Assembly: GCA_013399855.1 (NCBI GenBank)
Contig: VXAY01005602.1
Coordinates: forward strand, 245,898 to 309,897
DNA: 64,000 nt
Direction: 5' to 3'
From: Oxyruncus cristatus
Taxonomy: Eukaryota; Chordata; Aves; Passeriformes; Cotingidae
Shown here: piece by piece, positions 62,301-64,000 of the stretch
How the letters are laid out: each line of letters starts with the position of its first letter
How positions within the stretch are numbered: position 1 is the stretch's first letter
Made by a program: the position numbers and the translations under genes
Notes under the pieces: model-generated
Seen by the model: the letters and a program-made list of their open reading frames with translations, nothing else
Databases searched by the model: none
What the model was told of the DNA's origin: nothing

Positions 62301-63940
62301 ACTAATTACTCGCTCCTGGAGACAGACACAACGAATTAATGACTGCACACAGTTTCTCAGTGTCGGCTGGCAGATGTCAAGCAAATCCTGAGATTGATTC
62401 TGGTTACATTTTACACAGTTTAAAATTCAAACTCGAGAGCTTGTTTTTTCCTGCTTCAAACTATGAGTCCAGATACAAACCCTTTTACACAGCCAGATCC
62501 CAGCAACACCTGGCTGGACAGACGGTGAGTGCAACTGAGGATGGAAACACAGCATTTAACAGGACATGGGCCTTACTAGGACACATGTGGAACGTGGCAC
62601 AACCTCTGGCACTGAAATTCACTCCAGTCGCAAACCTGTGAATCCTCATCTCACCAAATTTTAAGTGAGATGGAGAGTACCCATTTCACCACATTTTAGG
62701 AAATCCCGTAAGATTTTCTCCCTGGCTAGCTTCAAAATCTTTGGGAAATTGCCACAACAGTCATTTGTGCAAAGCTACTGGTGAGACAAGCACTTAAAAA
62801 TTACTTTATTTTCTTTAACAAAAATTAACATGTATTTGCAAGAAAGAAAAGTTACAAGGATTGCACAATGGAATCAGTAAATGTATCAACCACTTCGATA
62901 TTTCAGTAAGTAGGGAGAATATTCTAATGCTTTTATCCCTCCCACACTTAAAATGTAGTCGATCTAAAATAATGTTTCAAAGCATACTTGGCAAATATTT
63001 TATTAAATCTACAGAGATGGATTACACTGATTTCCAGCTATATTAATGCTTATTTTAGTTAAGATAAAACAGTGTTGAAATGACGTCCTGGATTTTGGAC
63101 TCAACATAGAACAGTTTGGGTTAAAAGGGACCTTTAAAGGTCATTAGTTCAACTGCAACACGTACAATGCAGTAAAATTTGAAATATCTGATTTCTAGAT
63201 GCATTTCTAATGTTTAGGGCTTAAATCTCAGACTGAACACATTCCCAGAAAAATCCATTCCTTTATCTGAAGCTGCTGGAGGACCAGATTTTAAGTTGTG
63301 CTGGGAACACCATCAGGGCTTTAGAGGGAAAGGATAACAGAACCGGGATTAAATGAGCAAGGATATTTTAGGTGCCTGCTTAACATGCTATTTTCACACA
63401 GGGAAAGCAGAATTAGAGAGGAGCTTAAAACAGTGAAATCACTTAGTACACCCTGAATGGAAGCACCGAGACCTTTAAATGGCTGAAATGAATACTCTAA
63501 AACACTAAAACCCAAACACACAATCACTAAATACAAGGAAGCACAAGCCATTAAGCGCAAGAAAGCGGAATATGTGACCGCATGCAGCCCGTCTGCGCTG
63601 AGACACCCGCGGTGACAGCGGGCTGGGAGAGCCCCGGGGCCGGGTCGAACGGAGCCGTCCCAGCCCTCAGCCCCACCGACAGCCCCGCCCGGCTCCCGGG
63701 GCTCCCCCGACCCCTCCGCCCATCCCGGGGGCTGCGAGACCGGCGGGACCCCTCACCGCCCCTCCCTCCCTCCGTACCGGCGGGCAGCAGCGCGGGCCCG
63801 GGCGCGGCGGGCGCCTGGCTGACGGGGATGAAGGGTACGTTGAAGCTGAAGTCGGTGGCGGAGGAGAAGAGCAGGTTGGTGTTGGTGTTGGTGTTAGAGC
63901 CGGAGCCGGCGGTGCCTCCCCCGGGCTTCGCCGCCGCCAT
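44266..63940 (-). CDS. SEC23IP: SEC23-interacting protein (p125A), complete gene, 18 coding exons
   Basis: This gene encodes a COPII accessory protein at ER exit sites that bridges SEC23/SEC24 and SEC13/SEC31; its SAM-DDHD region binds phosphoinositide (family knowledge). Eighteen exons join in phase to give 998 residues, close to the human length of about 1000. Residues 55-226 are Pro/Gln-rich (SEC23-binding region). About 250-350 is WWE-like, with aromatic HWFYC at 259-263. An HGIG motif lies at 438-441 and a lipase elbow GHSLG at 568-572 with Ser570. The SAM domain spans about 640-700 and the DDHD domain about 750-990, with candidate signature residues Asp778 or Asp782, Asp823, His846/847 and Asp947. 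The end, PEQPQH-stop, matches human. All introns are GT-AG. The ATG at 63940 has a strong Kozak context (GCGGCCATGG). Family relatives DDHD1 and DDHD2 are phospholipases, whereas p125A is generally regarded as lacking that activity. Confidence 0.97.
44348..46561 (-). other. SEC23IP: SEC23IP intron 17
   Basis: 2214 bases. It contains an A15 run at 45914-45928 (oligo-T in the sense direction) and a GC-richer block at about 45425-45600 whose short reading frames match nothing I recognise. No repeat family could be assigned. Confidence 0.8.
46562..46724 (-). CDS. SEC23IP: SEC23IP coding exon 17
   Basis: Encodes residues 918-971 plus two bases. Acceptor ATTTTAG|CTG, donor CTACTG|GTAAGA. Contains [20 protein letters not shown] with the last DDHD aspartate (947), then ALQSHLCYW across the junction. 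Confidence 0.96.
47694..47879 (-). CDS. SEC23IP: SEC23IP coding exon 16
   Basis: Encodes residues 856-917. Acceptor TTTCTTAG|AGC, donor [30 protein letters not shown] and the acidic helix [19 protein letters not shown] are near identical to human. Confidence 0.96.
49198..49300 (-). CDS. SEC23IP: SEC23IP coding exon 15 (DDHD domain)
   Basis: Encodes residues 822-855 plus one base. Acceptor CTCAACAG|CTT, donor [22 protein letters not shown] carries the second Asp (823). [15 protein letters not shown] carries the His pair (846/847). Confidence 0.95.
49960..50115 (-). CDS. SEC23IP: SEC23IP coding exon 14 (DDHD domain)
   Basis: Encodes residues 770-821. Acceptor CTGGCAG|GTTTC, donor CCCA|GTGAGT. 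Contains [19 protein letters not shown] and ends FFNIYHP. It holds the first candidate aspartates of the DDHD signature. Confidence 0.96.
50759..50965 (-). CDS. SEC23IP: SEC23IP coding exon 13 (linker and start of DDHD domain)
   Basis: Encodes residues 701-769. Acceptor CTCAAAAG|GAAC, donor GGCCAG|GTGAGA. A Lys/Glu/Ser-rich linker is followed by [20 protein letters not shown], conserved at the entry of the DDHD region. Confidence 0.95.
51137..51232 (-). CDS. SEC23IP: SEC23IP coding exon 12 (SAM domain)
   Basis: Ninety-six bases, residues 669-700. Acceptor TTCTTTAG|CTC, donor AGCAG|GTAAAT. Encodes [20 protein letters not shown], the typical second half of a SAM fold (DLKEMGI... GPRKKI). Confidence 0.96.
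51610..51780 (-). CDS. SEC23IP: SEC23IP coding exon 11 (start of SAM domain)
   Basis: Encodes residues 612-668, phase 0. Acceptor TGCTAAG|ATG, donor CTG|GTACAG. The first 28 residues are acidic and poorly conserved. [20 protein letters not shown] then begins the SAM domain. Confidence 0.94.
52363..52481 (-). CDS. SEC23IP: SEC23IP coding exon 10
   Basis: Encodes residues 572-611. Acceptor TTTCCAG|GTTCC, donor AACAG|GTAAGT. Starts [14 protein letters not shown] like human, then diverges into a Ser/Asn/Val-rich linker ending VHDKQ. The divergence is expected for the unstructured linker before the SAM domain. Confidence 0.93.
53132..53340 (-). CDS. SEC23IP: SEC23IP coding exon 9 (lipase elbow)
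   Basis: Encodes residues 502-571 plus one base. Acceptor TTGTTAG|GAAC, donor TTAG|GTGATT. Carries [20 protein letters not shown] and the nucleophile elbow GHSLG, split across the boundary with exon 10. The exon is clearly more GC-rich than its flanking introns. Confidence 0.96.
54592..54733 (-). CDS. SEC23IP: SEC23IP coding exon 8
   Basis: Encodes residues 455-501 plus two bases. Acceptor TTTGCAG|TTGATG, donor ACAG|GTGAGT. Contains [17 protein letters not shown] and [20 protein letters not shown], strongly conserved with human. Confidence 0.96.
55405..55494 (-). CDS. SEC23IP: SEC23IP coding exon 7 (HGIG motif)
   Basis: Ninety bases, residues 425-454. Acceptor TTTACAG|GAG, donor TGTG|GTAAGT. 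Encodes [20 protein letters not shown]. The HGxG motif opens the alpha/beta-hydrolase-like part of the PA-PLA1-related family. Confidence 0.96.
55748..55868 (-). CDS. SEC23IP: SEC23IP coding exon 6
   Basis: Encodes residues 385-424 plus one base. Acceptor GTTGCAG|GTC, donor GATG|GTATGT. It starts VIVQFQP and contains [20 protein letters not shown], a linker conserved with human that leads into the lipase-like segment. Confidence 0.95.
57141..57230 (-). CDS. SEC23IP: SEC23IP coding exon 5
   Basis: Ninety bases, residues 355-384, phase 0 at both ends. Acceptor GTTTCAG|GCAGAA, donor CCCAAG|GTAACA. Encodes [18 protein letters not shown] and ends IVMHNPK. This matches the family and closes the WWE-like domain. 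Confidence 0.95.
57556..57749 (-). CDS. SEC23IP: SEC23IP coding exon 4 (WWE-like domain)
   Basis: Encodes residues 290-354. Acceptor GTGTCACAG|TC. The donor GAG|GTTTGT is relatively weak. Contains [18 protein letters not shown] and [19 protein letters not shown], almost identical to mammalian SEC23IP. Confidence 0.96.
58234..58423 (-). CDS. SEC23IP: SEC23IP coding exon 3 (start of WWE-like domain)
   Basis: Encodes residues 227-289 plus one base. It has [18 protein letters not shown] and WMPFS, the beginning of the WWE-like domain. Donor TCTG|GTAAGT. The acceptor chosen is TTTTCAG|TTTCCACAG. A second in-frame AG nine bases downstream would start the exon at 58414 and drop residues FPQ. Confidence 0.93.
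59590..60104 (-). CDS. SEC23IP: SEC23IP coding exon 2 (proline-rich, SEC23-binding region)
   Basis: Encodes residues 55-226 (515 bases, the longest exon). The acceptor is TTTGCAG|AC and the donor ACACAG|GTGAGT. It starts [15 protein letters not shown], as in mammals, followed by NYFSQV, then low-complexity Pro/Gln/Ser sequence with NPYRHT and [12 protein letters not shown]. The human region reported to bind SEC23A overlaps this exon. The open frame continues into the intron, but that extension (VSPGAT onward) has no family counterpart. Confidence 0.95.
61875..61930. repeat. (TG)n(TA)n compound microsatellite with palindrome
   Basis: Alternating TG and TA runs. Positions 61902-61929 form a perfect 28-bp palindrome centred on (TA)n and flanked by TGTGTG/CACACA. 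Lies in SEC23IP intron 1. Confidence 0.9.
63105..63160 (-). mobile_element. CR1 3'-tail remnant in SEC23IP intron 1
   Basis: CATAGAACAGTTTGGGTTAA then AAGGGACCTTTAAAGGTCAT and TAGTTCAAC follow the reverse complement of the CR1 end (ATAGAATGGTTTGGGTTGGAAGGGACC…). Same strand as the gene, clearly diverged. Confidence 0.7.
63778..63940 (-). CDS. SEC23IP: SEC23IP coding exon 1
   Basis: Encodes residues 1-54 plus one base. It begins MAAAKPGGG, includes an Asn-Thr repeat (16-22) and the conserved block [12 protein letters not shown] seen in mammalian SEC23IP. The donor is GCCG|GTACGG. An in-frame GTG upstream (63985) would extend the frame, but the ATG matches the family start. Confidence 0.95.
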
Positions 63941-63987
63941 GGCCGCGCCCCGGCCACGTCCCGCCCCGGCCCCTTCCGCCCTCACCC

Positions 63988-63998
63988 AAGATGGCGGC
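63988..63998 (+). promoter_or_regulatory. YY1-type motif AAGATGGCGGC
   Basis: Exact match to the well-known YY1 core (AANATGGCGGC), which often sits at or just downstream of transcription start sites in CpG-island promoters. It lies 48 bases upstream of the SEC23IP ATG and is oriented away from SEC23IP, which would suit the opposing gene. Binding itself is inferred. Confidence 0.5.
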
Positions 63999-64000
63999 GG

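Larger units (their letters stand above)
60105..63777 (-). other. SEC23IP: SEC23IP intron 1
   Basis: The largest intron (3673 bases). Besides CpG-rich sequence at its start, it holds a short CR1 tail (63105-63160) and a TG/TA microsatellite (61875-61930). The remainder is AT-rich unique-looking DNA with no recognisable exon. Confidence 0.85.
63560..64000. promoter_or_regulatory. CpG island over SEC23IP exon 1 and promoter
   Basis: A sharp rise in GC and CpG density starts near 63560 and continues to the window end. It covers the beginning of intron 1, exon 1 and the 60 bases upstream of the ATG. A CCCCGCCC GC box is near 63681 and several more lie around exon 1. There is no TATA box in the visible part. 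In human the MCMBP gene starts head to head about 0.1-0.2 kb away, so a shared bidirectional promoter is likely, with its other half outside the window. Confidence 0.75.

Noticed and set aside
63941..63985. In-frame N-terminal extension of SEC23IP from a GTG at 63985
   Set aside because: The ATG at 63940 has a strong Kozak context and the protein from there aligns with the family. The extension is GC-rich 5' UTR.

Overview
The window looks like bird genomic DNA. It holds one complete vertebrate multi-exon gene and many copies of CR1, the typical avian LINE. Three CR1 copies belong to a low-divergence subfamily that I associate with songbirds, so a passerine is likely but not proven. There is no bacterial-style gene organisation.

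Right third (44266-64000): the complete SEC23IP (p125A) gene lies on the minus strand. I resolved 18 coding exons. All junctions are GT-AG, the phases match throughout, and the spliced reading frame is 998 codons plus stop, against about 1000 in human. The protein runs from a start in a CpG island, through a proline-rich SEC23-binding region, a WWE-like domain, a lipase-type segment with a GHSLG nucleophile elbow and a SAM domain, to a C-terminal DDHD domain. The start codon sits 60 bases from the window edge. The neighbour expected from human synteny (MCMBP, head to head) would begin just outside.

Left two thirds (1 to about 43800): a gene desert with no supported protein-coding or structured-RNA gene. 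It contains CR1 fragments in both orientations, a solo-LTR-like element with a 23-bp flanking duplication (about 5970-6725), and a partial second LTR next to an 80-bp perfect direct repeat and one unresolved base (26840-27302). The latter is best read as an insertion present on only one haplotype. There is also an unresolved (TTCC)n tract with a 79-base gap, several AT-rich microsatellites, and short clusters of homeodomain, forkhead and POU-like motifs that could be regulatory elements.

The most interesting observations are the apparent polymorphic LTR insertion, the solo LTR whose flanks fit no normal retroviral target-site duplication, and the pair of 114-bp identical inverted CR1 copies. 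Noncoding regulatory calls are motif-based guesses.
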